From Pogonophryne albipinna (lineage: Eukaryota > Chordata > Actinopteri > Perciformes > Artedidraconidae): a stretch of DNA of 64,000 nt. The DNA lies in contig CM053253.1 of the NCBI GenBank assembly GCA_028583405.1, positions 9,106,441 through 9,170,440 of the forward strand, written 5' to 3'. Positions 12,416-23,165 of the stretch are shown here, one piece after another. A program made the position numbers and the translations under genes. Within the stretch, counting starts at the first letter, position 1; every line of letters starts with the position of its first letter. Below the pieces are notes generated by a model that saw nothing but the letters and a program-made list of their open reading frames with translations, was not told the DNA's origin and did no database searches.

Positions 12416-13193
12416 AAGTTGCTGAAATATCGAACTCTTTTGAATTGTCAACTGTCTATATTGTATCAGAGGCCCTTTATGATGCTTATACTGGTCTTCA
12501 TTTGTATATGCACAGCGTAATTATCTATATTTTATCTTGGTTGTTACAACCAATTTTGCTAGCATTGCCTGCTAGTTAGCTAGCGCGACTTCGTCAGCTT
12601 TGAAGGTAAGATTTCAGTAATGAATCGCTCGCAGCTTATATATCAAAGATGCTGGGTAACTAACAAGCAGGATTTAGATTGATTATGTGTTTTTATTGTT
12701 ATTTTGGTTTTTATCTGCTGAACCTGACCGTGTCAGCCATCCTTAGTCGGCTTTTTCTGTATGATATGACTTAACTGCTAGCACTAGTAGAAATGAGGTG
12801 GCGTTTGTGATAAATATTTCATTTAATATTTAATTGAATTTTGGGATATACTAACATTTCATTATGTGACATGTTGACTGTACTTAGTTTTTTTTGGTAC
12901 TGTTCCGTGTTAACTCATCTGTACTGTACAACTAGCCTAGCGCTACTTTTTAATGCTTGATGGCATGCTAGGATAGATTCCTTTGTATTGTAATACACAC
13001 TAGTTTAATGATTGTTCATCAAAGGTATTATTCAGTATTAAAAAAATAATAGCCCACTGAACAGGCTACTCTACAGCAGTGAATGAAGGATGAGCCTAAA
13101 ACATGGTCATGCATCCAACATGTTTATTTTTAACAAAATAAACACTTAAAAATAATTAGCACTTTTTTTTATTCAGCCTTATATGTCAGCCAT

Positions 13194-13560
13194 GGTTGTT
13201 GCTTCTGCTGCTGCTGCTGGAGGAGGGTGCTGCTGCTGGAGGAGGGTGCTGCTGCTGGAGGGTGCTACTGCTGAAGGAGGGTGCTGCTGCTGGAGGAGGG
13301 TGCTGCTGCTGGAGGAGGGTGCTGCTGCTGAAGGAGGCTGGTGCTGGCAACGGCTGCAGGTGATGACTGCTGAAAGAAGAGGAGGCTGCTGCTGCTGAAG
13401 GAGGGTGCTGCTGCTGGAGGGTGCTGCTGCTGGAGGAGGGTGCTGCTGCTGGAGGGTGCTACTGCTGAAGGAGGGTGCTGCTGCTGGAGGAGGGTGCTGC
13501 TGCTGCTGGAGGAGGGTGCTGCTGAATGAGGGTGCTGCTGCTGAAGGAGGCTGGTGCTGG
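13194..13560. repeat. CTG/GGAGGAGGGTG minisatellite inside THAP gene
   Basis: About fifteen imperfect copies of a unit near CTGCTGCTGGAGGAGGGTG, 18-30 bp, with GAAGGAGG variants. On the gene strand the array reads as Ser runs, LLQQQ runs and HPPPAAAP blocks in one frame. The unit length is mostly a multiple of three, so the array could be translated as the protein tail. The same array opens long frames on the other strand that I do not accept as genes. Confidence 0.8.
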
Positions 13561-15073
13561 ACCGGGAATGGAGATGCCAAGTACATCGATGGCAACGAGT
13601 AAGGTGTTTGACAGTGGCCTAGATGTTATGACCTTCGGTGCAGAGGTCTGTTGGGTCTTCTTTGCCTTCTTACTCTGACTCTTGCTGCCAAGATACCCTT
13701 TATGTTTATCCTTCCTCTCAGCCCTGATGCACTTTGATGCAATCCTTAACCTCAGCCTGATGTATGTTGAGAGGATTTTTTTCTTCAGGTCATGGCATGA
13801 GGGAAGGTTGCTGTCCAGCAACATGGCTTCTTGTTCCAGCTGTGACACTGCATTTGAGGACTCCATGAGGGAATCGCTCGTCCTCACACGGAACAGCTGC
13901 TCCACGTTCTGAACAAGGGTGAAAACCTCATCAGATGGACGGTAATCTGGCTCTAATTTGGTTTGTGTTGAAGATTTTTTTTTTTTAATGCCGAATTAAT
14001 CCTTTTCCGGTTTACCAGAGCCCTCTCTGCTCTCTTTCTTAGTAATCTCTCGCTTCTCAGTTGCCTCATTAGATCCTCCACGTGAGCCCGGTCACAACTG
14101 GCCCTTGGCAGTCTGGTCTCTGGAGCACCTGACCCTGGCAAACTGGTCTCTTCATAGCTGACCCCTGACTGACTGGCTCCTGGCACACTGATCTCTGGTA
14201 AGGTGGCCTCTTGATTGTCGGCCCCTGACATACTGGCCCCTGGCAGTCTGCTGACATCTGTCTCACTCTCTCTGTCTGTTATGTCCCTTTCATTCCCTTG
14301 GAACTCCACCTCAATATCTCCCTGAATCTCTGTAACAATAACAAGGCAATCTTGCTGTTATATGTGTATGCTGCCTTTACATGTGCACCTATTGTCATTT
14401 AAGGGTACACTACACTCCTATAGTGACATGCATCTAAGTTCGTCTATTGGCAATGTTAAAGTATGAAGAAATCTGTAGATTATCTACATATGGTATATGA
14501 GTCTTCAGAGAATCCCTGAACCCTGGTAGTTTTGAAGCTGTATAATCTGAAGGTTGCAGTAGGAGTGTAGTCTATCCTTGAATTATATAACATGGGAAAC
14601 ATTGTTAGCTTCATATATCATACCAATGTTTGATGTGCCATAATAGGTGTGGTCATCATTCCTGACATTAACAGCTGGAGGCAAACTCCTTGACGTGGAT
14701 TTCCTGTTGGAACAGCATCTGGCCTCAACCTCAAATTTCCTCCTGATTTGTTGCCAATATATTGGTCGTCTTCTAAGTGTACCTGTAGGTAGGTAGGTTT
14801 GATCAGTTTCCACTGCACACTTCAAATGTCATTGAAGAGTCATAATTCTCTACACTTGGAAATATGATGCCCTTTAAAATGTTAACAAGTCACCTCTGTG
14901 AACATTACTTACATGACGTGTTTTCTGCTGTTGTTGTCCTCTGTCAGACACAGGTTTTGTCTGTTGACCATTGCCATCCATCTCTTCCTTGGCTCTACGT
15001 CCTTAGGGAAGCCATACATCCGGAACCCCTTCTCGGATCGATTAGAGCATCCAAATGCTGCACATCCAACCAT
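13459..15073 (-). pseudogene. THAP domain plus coiled-coil protein of the transposon
   Basis: Exon A (15073-14913) starts MVGCAAFGCSNRSEKGFRMY, a THAP C2-CH zinc finger start; the phrase GFPKD and a Trp follow at family-typical spacing. Exon B (14782-14624) holds HLEDDQY and RLRPDAVPT, the THAP C-terminal half with its AVP box. Exon C (14329 down to about 13459) encodes a Ser/Gly/Pro repeat region, then LMRQLRSERLLRKRAERALV, a coiled coil. After a frame change at a 12-T run (13975-13986 on the + strand) comes a Lys/Arg-rich C-terminal part containing STYIRLRLRIASK and a Ser/Pro/Gln tail encoded by a minisatellite. The A/B join is out of phase with the obvious splice sites, and one expected Cys is missing. 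With the poly-A frameshift, this looks like a decayed gene. THAP domains bind element ends in P-type transposons; that role is inferred here. Confidence 0.75.
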
Positions 15074-15339
15074 GGTATGACAACTGATCTATTAAAATGC
15101 AATATAAACGAAAGTGCCATAATATTTGTTGTCGTTGTGCAAACATTTTAACATGAATATTGCTATGTCCTCTGTTCAGTCTGCTCCCAACTGTATTCTC
15201 TCCCCTTATTCACCACTGTTCCTATTCTTGCTCTGCTTTTTAGGGCCCAGGAAACGGATGAAGAGGATGTCTCTTCAGTCAGGCTCCTGGATGCCTTAGA
15301 GTTCTGTATTGCTTTTTTGTAAATAGTTGCTTACCCTAA

Positions 15340-16740
15340 CCCTTTTTTGTAAATAATATTTCTTTTTTATAAATAGTTGATTGTTTGTAAATATTTGTAA
15401 AATGCCCCCCCCCCCCACAATTGTTGTTCACACAATTATGCTTCTGTTTTTCACTTTTTGGTGTCCATTGTTCAGCCACTGTTTGGTAAGCAACAATTTG
15501 TTTTGGCCAAAATGTGTTATTCACACTCCTGACTCCAGTTTGATGTGCTGCACTCTCCTCTGAGTGGTCCTGATTTCAGGCAGAGGTCATGGCTTGGAAG
15601 GTTTTATATCATGTAGTGCCTCAACAGAACCTAATATGAATTGCTTTTTTCAGTTTCTCTTTTTTTTTTTTATTGTCTCGTCGCTGGATCACCTCCCCCT
15701 GGCAAAGTGGCCTCGTCATTGACAAACCTGTTTTTGTTGCTCTGTTGAACCATGGTTCAACAGGAGCTTCTGTAAATAGTTTTGTAAATAGTTTGAATAT
15801 TTATCATAGTAATCATTTTCAGTCTCCCACTCTGTCTCAATTTAATTTATCGTTTCTTTGCCCCACCATATGTTTTGTTGTCCAAGGGCACTAATTTGGT
15901 CTGTGTTGAAGATTGTTTTACACTTTAGATTAATCAAATTGTGTTTTTTGGCTAAATTCATCTTTTTCTGTTTAACCCTAACCCTCTTTGTTCTCCTTCT
16001 CATTCATTTTACTTTGTTTTGTTCTAACACACATCACTTTTTCCATACACTGTTCTTAATACTTGTTCACACATTTGTTCGTCCCTTTTTCTTCCTGTTG
16101 TTCTTGTTCAAACACATATCAATTGTTCATCCACTGTTGTGGTAAAATTATATTCATAGTCTTAACATGATCATGCTACCCATGCTAACATGAACACAAG
16201 CGTTTCCCTCCAAAAATGTAAAACGTATCTAAGTAATAGCCTATTAATTATATTATTATTATTACTAATAGGCTACCAAGCTTTCCGTTGTCACCCTGCC
16301 TCTCCAAATGCAAAACTGTCAATAAAAAGTATGCAATAATGCTATTACAGCTGAAAAAGTACTTGGGTGTGTGTGTTTTTTTAATATATATTTACCATTC
16401 AATAACGCAATCGCTGCTGTCTGTCTGTCCCATAGAAGAACCTTATATATACAGTCTATGAGAAGAACATGACAGCGCAGCGCAACTATACTACGGACGT
16501 GACTGCCCTGGCAGTGACAGCAACATAGCCTGCTTGTGCTACCACACTTTCCCCTCAAAATATCGTTAAATAACGAAACTTGGAAATAGTGCCAATCCAT
16601 ACAAAGTGTAACCACATCATGTAAATATGAAAGCAATCTTTAAAAAATAACAGCGTTGGTTTAATCTATGACTATTTTGAGCATGTTTGTGCTGTTTTTG
16701 CCATAGAGAAGCATTGCCACGGAAGTGCGTTTGGAACTAT
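15340..16740. other. T-rich non-coding right part of THAP element
   Basis: Long T-rich tracts with two short TAACCCTAACCC telomere-like dimers (near 15336 and 15975), too short to be a telomeric array. On the minus strand this would be upstream of the THAP exon and could hold its promoter and a 5' untranslated exon near the right end (GGCAATGCTTCTCTATGGC). No catalytic domain was recognised in any frame. Confidence 0.45.
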
Positions 16741-17007
16741 CCCGGCATACATAAACCACGTGACCGGCTGGCGGTGACATCAAAGAGTGTCGTAACTCTT
16801 ATCTCTCTAGGGCTCTGGAGTTGACAGCTGCTCAAGCTGTCGATCCGCTCCCTCCCCGCCCCCACCACTCTTAACAACGTTAACAGACAGCAGAGCAGTG
16901 GGAGCCGGTTGGTCAATCCCCGACCCGTATTGCGCATGCGCACATCTAAGGTCCAGTATAAATGATAAAAAAGTAAAAGTCTGCTGCTTATTGTTCTACT
17001 AGGGCCT

Positions 17008-17092
17008 AGAGTCAAAGAGTATATGAGAGTGAGAGTGTGTTAATTAATATAGAGTCAAAGAGTATATGAGAGTGAGAGTGTGTAATTAATAT
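17008..17092. repeat. Two-copy 42-43 bp tandem repeat
   Basis: The unit AGAGTCAAAGAGTATATGAG followed by AGTGAGAGTGTGTTAATTAA occurs twice in direct succession, differing by one T. Confidence 0.8.
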
Positions 17093-17148
17093 ATTTAGCA
17101 GTTTGGAGTAAGTCTGTAGATTTGTTTGTGTGTGTGTTTCATGTATAG

Positions 17149-17404
17149 GCCTCTCACGATAATTAATTTAGTTGGATACATTTTCCCGGAAATGATTGTG
17201 ATAAACGATAATATTGTCAGCACCGTTGTATGACCATTTTAGACCACTGACATAATGATAATATATATAATAATAATTCAAGTACATCCTTTCAAACTGC
17301 TAGTCACATCCTCATGTAAATGGCAATTTATCGAGGTCAGAAAAGTTATCGAGTTCATTTTTATTTATCGTACGATAAGTCAATGAATTGCTTATCGCGA
17401 CAGG
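17149..17404. mobile_element. Small MITE with GCCTCTCACGATAA ends
   Basis: The left edge GCCTCTCACGATAATT and the reverse of the right edge (TTATCGCGACAGGC) agree at all but two positions, and several internal TTATCG motifs recur. I recall this as a teleost MITE family. No clear target duplication was found. Confidence 0.45.
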
Positions 17405-17631
17405 CACACAATAAAACAGTGGAAACAAACATGTGTTTGACTTTCATTAGTGAATGACACTGTGTGCCCTTTATAGTCTGTGTCCAATATTGTGTATATA
17501 TATCCTATATATATGCTAAGGTCCCGCTGCTGACACGATAGCAGTCATTTCGTGCGCATATGTGTAATTAAACCCATGATATCAAAATCTCACTCCAGCC
17601 AGGTACCCAAAGTTGGCAACCCTGGCTAAAG

Positions 17632-19415
17632 TGAAGAGAAAATATCACAGCGACTACATCAAATTTGGATTTTTTTTGACTGGAGATGAAGAGGATCCCA
17701 ATCCACAATGTGTTTTGTGCTACGAGTCGTTGGCGAACGAGGCTATGAAACCTGCCAAGCTCAAGCGACATTTTGAAAGTAAACACAAGGATTACATTGG
17801 GAAACCTTTGGGAGTTTTTGAGAGAAAACTTGATGAATTTAAGAAACACATGACGAAGGCGCCCTCACAGTTTTTTGTACCGGGGGGAAATGCGAAGGCT
17901 ACAGAAGCATCATACAGGGTATCCCTTCTAATTGCAAAAGCAGGAAAACCTCATTCGATAGGTGAGAATTTAGTCAAACCAGCTGCCAAAGTTATGACTA
18001 ACATATTGTTTGGGGAGACCGCAAGTGACGAAATTAACAGGGTCCCACTCTCTAATGACACTGTCCAGCGGCGAATAACAGCCATGGCTGAAGATGTGAA
18101 AAATCAGCTGATCACACGTTTACGCCAAAGCCAGTTTTTCACACTGCAGCTGGACGAGTCAACTGATATCGGGAATGAGGCAAATCTGCTGTGTTTTGTA
18201 AGGTATATTCATGCTGGTGGTGTGCAGGATGAATTTCTTTTTTGTCGTTCCCTGCCGACCAACACCACAGGGGAAGCCATTTTTGACTCGGTCAACAATT
18301 TCATTGAGCAGAATCATATCGACTGGACACGATGTGTTGGTATTTGCACAGATGGTGCGACTGCAATGACTGGAAAACATAAGGGACTGGCAGCGCGCAT
18401 ACGCGCAGTTGCACCTTGCGCCACAGCAACACACTGTTGCATTCACAGAGAACAGCTGGCTGTGAAGAAAATGCCACCATGCCTCAAATCAGTACTGGAC
18501 CAGTCTGTGAAAATTGTGAATACAATAAAAACCAAAGCACTGAACACACGTCTTTTTAAAGCTCTGTGTGAAGAAATGGGAAGTGAACACACAAAACTGC
18601 TTTTTCATACTGAAGTTCGCTGGCTGTCGCGTGGGAAAGTTCTCACCCGTCTATTTGAACTGCGCGATGAGGTGATGTTATTCTTGCATCATACTGATGA
18701 ACTGTATGACAGACTGCATGATTTCCAGTGGCTCTCTCAATTGGCATACCTGGCCGATGTCTTTAGCGTTCTCAATGCTCTGAACTTAGCGCTGCAGGGG
18801 AAAGCTGTTACTGTTTTCAATGTGCAGGACAAAATTAAAGCTGCACGCCTCAAGATGGAATTGTGGTGTGTCCGTCTGGATCGCCAGGAGTTTGACTGTT
18901 TTCCGACGCTGGCGGATTTTCTCCTCGCTGCAGATGAAGAGCTGGACGGCGGCACAGTTGCAGCCTTCAAGGAACATCTGCAAGGCCTTCACTTTCAGCT
19001 GGGAAGATATTTCCCAGAACTAGATGCAGGCTTTGAGTGGATCAGGAATCCATTTGGGGACAAAACACACATTGAACACGTCAGTTCCAAGCTCCCACCG
19101 AGACAGGTTGACAGCCTTGTGGACATCGCATCTGATGGGACACTGAGGACGACTTTCAGAGAGAAAAGCTTGACAGACTTTTGGGTCCACGTCCAGCCTG
19201 AGCACCCAGAGCTGGCTGACGCTGCTCTGAAACAGTTGATGCCGTTTCCAACCACCTACAACTGTGAAGCTGGTTTTTCTGCACTTGTTGGTCTGAAAAC
19301 AAAGCAGCGTAACAGGATCAATGTGGACTGTGATATGAGACTAAAACTCTCCAGTTTGGATCCCGACATTGTTTCACTGATGTCTCAGCACAAGCAGCAC
19401 CATTCCTCCCATTAG
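17632..19415 (+). CDS. hAT transposase, catalytic part (ZBED5-like)
   Basis: An uninterrupted 594-codon frame ends at TAG 19413-19415. It begins with a BED-type zinc finger (CVLC early, then HFESKH), followed by the hAT RNase H-fold core with LQLDESTDI and CTDGATAMTGKHKG. It ends in the dimerisation region around LMPFPTTYNCEAGFSAL. This matches the C-terminal 90 percent of ZBED5/FAM200-like hAT transposases. The apparent start upstream at 17613 is only a TTG inside the neighbouring element end. The true start is at 9716, separated by a 7.7-kb insertion. No stop or frameshift was seen in either part, so the hAT was young when it was interrupted. The product would cut and paste hAT ends if made whole; as it stands it lacks its N terminus. 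Confidence 0.88.
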
Positions 19416-19979
19416 TTGGCAACAGAGACACGCAGTGTATGAGTGAGTAAACAATGCTATTTGTAAATGTAACAGTGTAAATAATTATCTTGTGTTTATT
19501 GTTAAATTCCTATTTAACTTGGGACTGCAACCATAGTTTTACTGTATTTTATTTTGAAAATCCGCAGCGGAAGTTTGTCGTACTAAATGCGGTGTATTTT
19601 GCATATCTCTCAGTAGCAAACGATCTTGCTGTCAGTAAATTGCGGCTCTGTTCGCACGGACATTAACTCCATAATAAATGTAGTCTACGTTTCATATGAT
19701 GTGTCAAATCTATCAGCATTTACCGTTTAAATCGCATATGAACAAAATGCTTGTAGAATCTGTAGTTGTTTTGTATTGTCGATTTAATGTGTGAACGAGC
19801 GATAGAGAAGTTCACACAAAGTTGTCATTATTAGGCTGTAATTTTTAATATACTGTTGGAGTGGTAAACAGGCTTATTATTTTATTTAGGATATTTCGGG
19901 AGTTGGGTGGTCCGCAAGTGTTTTATTATTGGCTAAGTGGTCCGCGGTCTGAAAAAGTTTGAGAAACACTGACTTAGAC

Positions 19980-20475
19980 TGACACAATATCCTGATGTGC
20001 TACGCCTGTCTGTTGCATCTGATGCCCAGTCAGCATCACAGTACACTTTTAGACCTAGTGCCTCTCTGTCATTTCTCTTAAAGCATAACTCCTGTTCTGT
20101 TTTGCCTTTTAGATATCTGAACACATGTTTTACTGTGTTCCAATGTTCCTCTGTTGGTTCAGCCAAGTGCTGAGATAGTTTACTGACCACAAAACCTATA
20201 TCTGGTCTAGTACATGTGGACAAGTAAATTAAACTTCCCACTGCCTCTCTGTATTTAGTTGGGTCTGTCAATTTTACAGAATCAACTGTTTGTTCAAGTT
20301 TTGGCTCACATGGGGTCCACCTGGCCTTGCAATCCTGCATTTCAAATCTCTCTAGGATTTTGCCTATATATTTCTTTTGGGACATTTGAACTTCACCTTC
20401 TGTTTGGTAAAAATCAATTCCCAGGAAATGTTTCAACTTTCCTAGGTCCTTCATTTTAAACCTGTCAGAAAGCAT
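19980..20475 (-). pseudogene. copia pol, RT C-terminus and RNase H N-terminal part
   Basis: The minus strand encodes KMKDLGKLKHFLGIDF, TKYREAVGSLIYLSTCTRPD and VYCDADWASDATDRRSTSGY, in order the connection region after copia reverse transcriptase and the start of RNase H with its first Asp residues (DADW). It is broken at 19980 by the hAT and follows the RT segment (20540 upward) across a frame change. Confidence 0.93.
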
Positions 20476-21757
20476 AATTTTACACCTTCCAGTACATTTT
20501 TGTTGCTTGCTGCTATGATCAGATCGTCAACCCATACAATCATGATGACCTTTTCATCATGTTTCTCTCTTGTATATACACACAATGATCAGCTGGATTC
20601 TGTATGAAACCGTTCTCACTCGGACATGTGTGTAACATAGCATTCCAGTTTCTACCTGATTGCTTAAGGCCATAGAGAGACTTTTGCAACTTACAAACTA
20701 GGTTTTCTCCAGTTATTGACTTTTCTTCATAGCCTTCTGGTTGCTCCATATAGATTTCACCATCAATGGGTGCATGCAAATAGGCTGTCTTAACGTCCAT
20801 CTGGTGTAAAATGAGTCCCTCTTGTGCTGCTTTCTGTACTCTTACACTTGTCATATCAGCTGTGGGAGAAAATGTCTCTTTGTAGTCTGTTCCTGGTTTT
20901 TGACTGTAGCCTTTTGCTACAAATCTTGCCTTGTATTTATCTGATCCATCAATGTCACTTTTGAGTGCATAGACCCATCTTCCCCCCACTGCCTTTTTAC
21001 CTGGTGGCAACTGGGTGAGGTGGAAGGTCTCGTTTTCCTCCAGAGATCGCATCTCCTCGTCCATGGCATTCTTCCACTGCCTTGACTTTGCTGACACTAT
21101 GGCATCATTGTAGGTTTGAGGGATATCACAGACTGCTCTGTAGCAAAAGTCCATGCATGTTTGTGCTTTGTCCTCTGCATCCTCAGTCTCAAAATCCCGT
21201 AGATGAGTTGGTCTCCTTTTGTTTCTCTGTGGATACCTTTTGGTTACAGTCTCTGTGGCTTTACTCGGCTGTGTACATTCAGTCTCTTCAAGTAAAGTCT
21301 CAGGCACACAAATCTGAATACCATGACTTGATACATTTTCTACATTTATATCATTGCCTACGGCCCTGGAGTGTGCATCCTCATGACCACATTCTATGTG
21401 TGATTCAGAAGTTTGTGTTTCCTTTTCTTTTGCGCTTTTGGTTGTGAATTTCACCAACCTGTGCTTTTGCACCTTCTCTGTTTCTGGGTAATACACCAGA
21501 TAAGCTGGGCTATTTTTATCATAGCCAATGAAAACCCCTTGCTCACATCTATAGTCTAGCTTCCCTTTTTCTTGTTTGTAAGCAAAACATGTTGTACCAA
21601 ATGTTTGCAGTTTGGATACATTTGGTTCTTTGCCTGTGAACAACTGTATGGAGTTTTCTTTGTGTGCCTGCTGTAGCACCTGTTCCTTACAAAAGCTGCA
21701 GTCTGCATAGCGTAGTTCCATAGCTTGTCTGGTAACCCACTCTCTATCAGTAGGCAT
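20476..21757 (-). pseudogene. copia pol, integrase end and reverse transcriptase
   Basis: The frame includes the integrase C-terminal GKEPNVSKLQTFGT and GVFIGYDKNSPAYLVYYPET segments, then the RT core: QWKNAMDEEMRSLEEN, RWVYALKSDIDG, ARFVAKGYSQKPGTDY, QMDVKTAYLHAPIDGEIYM, KLQKSLYGLKQS. Across a frame change at about 20530-20545 lies WVDDLIIAAS, the copia form of the YxDD active site. It overlaps the integrase frame (21556-22092) out of phase, showing at least one frameshift between them. Confidence 0.93.
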
Positions 21758-22092
21758 CTGCTCATATCATAGAGAGTTCGCCAGCTTCTCTCTGCTGTAC
21801 CATTTTGGTGTGGTGAATAGGGTGCAGACGTTTCATGTCTAATCTTATTTTTAGTTAAGAGTGTCTGAAAGTCTCGGCTTGTAAACTCAGTGCCGTTGTC
21901 TGAACGAATACACTTGGCTTCTCCATAAGGTGCTATGTCTGCCAAGAACCTTTCTATGGCTTGCACTGTATCACTTTTTGACTTCAGAAAATATACCATC
22001 ACGGTGCCTGAATAGTCATCTGTAAATGACTGTGCATATCTGTGGCCTTCTCTGCTCAGTGTTGACATGGGACCAGTTAAATCAGTATGTAC
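21556..22092 (-). pseudogene. copia pol, integrase catalytic core
   Basis: The minus strand reads VHTDLTGPMSTLSREGHRYA, then CIRSDNGTEFTSRDF and PYSPHQNGTAERSWRT. The Asp of HTD, the Asp of SDNGTEF and the Glu of NGTAERSW make the D-D-35-E triad of retroviral-type integrases. The frame is cut on its N-terminal side by a chimeric hAT insertion at about 22093. This enzyme would insert the cDNA; TSD length 5 fits copia. Confidence 0.93.
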
Positions 22093-22376
22093 TAGGGGTG
22101 TAACGGTACACGTACCCGTACCGAAATTATTCGGTACGGGCCCTTCGGTTCGGTACACGTGTGTACCGAAGTGTACCGAACGAATATAACGTTAAACGTA
22201 AAAAATTGAGAACGAGAACAACTTCTTGGAAGTAATCTCAGGTGCTGCGTCGCAGCATTCAGAGTAATTTTCTCCCATTGTGTTCAACGCGTCATAGAGC
22301 GAGCAAGTCATTCCATTGGACGAGCTGGTCAGAGGGATGCGTTCAAATGTAGTCAGTAATTTGAGGAACTGTCGAA

Positions 22377-22853
22377 ATGGCGAACGCAGATAAAGTTGAG
22401 CTCGAAAATCCTCCAGCATCATTGAAGTCTCCGGTTTGGGAACATTTTGGTTTCGCAGTTACGTACAAGGATGACGGACAAAGACAGGTGGACCGAACCA
22501 AAGCTGTTTGTCGGCATTGTTCAACTAAAATTGGTTACGCGGCTGGCAATACATCAAACTTGCACACTCATTTGAAAAGGCATCACCCGAACGTGAATAT
22601 CACCGGTACCAAAAGACTGAAGTGCAAACCCAACTCCCACTAGCATTTAAGCCTCCACCACTCGCAAAAAGTTCAGACCAAGCCAAAGCTATTACAAACG
22701 CCAAATATCCTTATGTTGCCATGTTAGCAAAGCGCTACCTGGCTGTATCTACTACCTCTGTCCCTAGAGAGGGTGTTCTCCACAGCAGGAGACATGGTTA
22801 GTGTCAGCAGATCTGCCCTTTCGGCAAGCAATGTGGACAAGTTCATCTTTCTT
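22377..22853 (+). pseudogene. ZBED1-like hAT transposase, internally deleted
   Basis: ATG 22377 opens a frame with SPVWEHFGFAVTYKDDG, CRHCSTKIGY and HTHLKRHHP, a BED zinc finger (C-x2-C, later H and H). The frame stops at 22643. From about 22705 a second piece reads YPYVAMLAKRYLAVSTTSVP and then, one frame over, the VFSTAGD and DKFIFL ends of the hAT dimerisation domain. The central catalytic region is missing. It is dead by deletion plus a frameshift. Confidence 0.85.
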
Positions 22854-22913
22854 TAAAAAAACATGAAAATACAATGACAAGCAAGTCCTAATGTCAAACT
22901 GGCTGCTTAGGTA

Positions 22914-23165
22914 CTAGTACAGTTCAAATACAGATTATTTCAGTTCATCGAAAAGCTGCACCTTAATGTTTATTTTATTATATTTTATATTTATTTGAGT
23001 GAATATTCATAGTTTAATAATAATTAAAAACCCAAAACTAATAGTTTATGTTTTGTGAGTACTAGTACAGTAAAGTTAAAATACAGATTATTTCAGTTCA
23101 TCGAAATGCTGCACCTTAATGTTTATTTTATTATATTTTGTATTTATTTGAGTGAATACATTATT
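22914..23165. repeat. Two-copy direct repeat of about 110 bp
   Basis: The block from ACTAGTACAG through TATTTATTTGAGTGAATA appears at 22914-23010 and again at 23061-23160, with small indels. It lies in the 3' part of the left hAT piece. Confidence 0.75.

Larger units (their letters stand above)
12251..16817 (-). mobile_element. THAP-domain DNA transposon (4.57 kb)
   Basis: The two ends are perfect inverted repeats of about 33 bp starting CAGAGCCCTAGAGAGATAAG. An exact 8-bp duplication GAGTTGAC lies at 12243-12250 and 16818-16825. The minus strand carries a spliced gene with an N-terminal THAP domain and a coiled coil. An 8-bp duplication plus a THAP domain recalls P elements; CAG ends with 8 bp also fit hAT. 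I found no RNase H-like catalytic domain, so this copy is probably a deletion derivative or a gene carrier. Confidence 0.85.
9930..17624. mobile_element. Element with CAGGGTTGCCAAC ends inside hAT transposase
   Basis: The left end CAGGGTTGCCAAC and right end GTTGGCAACCCTG are inverted. GCTAAAG lies on both sides (9923-9929 and 17625-17631), 7 bp exact, or 8 bp with one mismatch. Near the left end a full small element with the same two ends occupies 9930-10145, and its right 64 bases recur at 17561-17624. The structure may therefore be a MITE (9930-10145) whose right end was duplicated around a 7.4-kb insertion. The interior holds the THAP element, tandem repeats and little else. Confidence 0.7.
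9420..19971 (+). mobile_element. hAT transposon (ZBED5-like), inserted in copia RNase H
   Basis: The ends are CAGTCTTTCTCAAAGAGTGG and, at the right, GTTTGAGAAACACTG; just inside both ends are repeated GTGGTCCGC motifs. An exact 8-bp duplication ACTTAGAC flanks it (9412-9419, 19972-19979). It carries a transposase on the plus strand, split by another element (9930-17624). Without that insertion the element would be about 2.85 kb, a normal size for an autonomous hAT. Confidence 0.92.

Noticed and set aside
13183..13602. Plus-strand frames across the CTG-rich array
   Set aside because: They read as Gly/Cys/Leu repeats; the array makes sense only on the minus strand, in frame with the THAP protein.
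15330..15990. Interstitial telomere (TAACCC repeats)
   Set aside because: Only isolated TAACCCTAACCC dimers at two places; not an array.
17613..17631. Start of the hAT transposase at 17613
   Set aside because: The codon there is TTG and belongs to the end of the inserted element; the true start is ATG 9716 and the frame is split.
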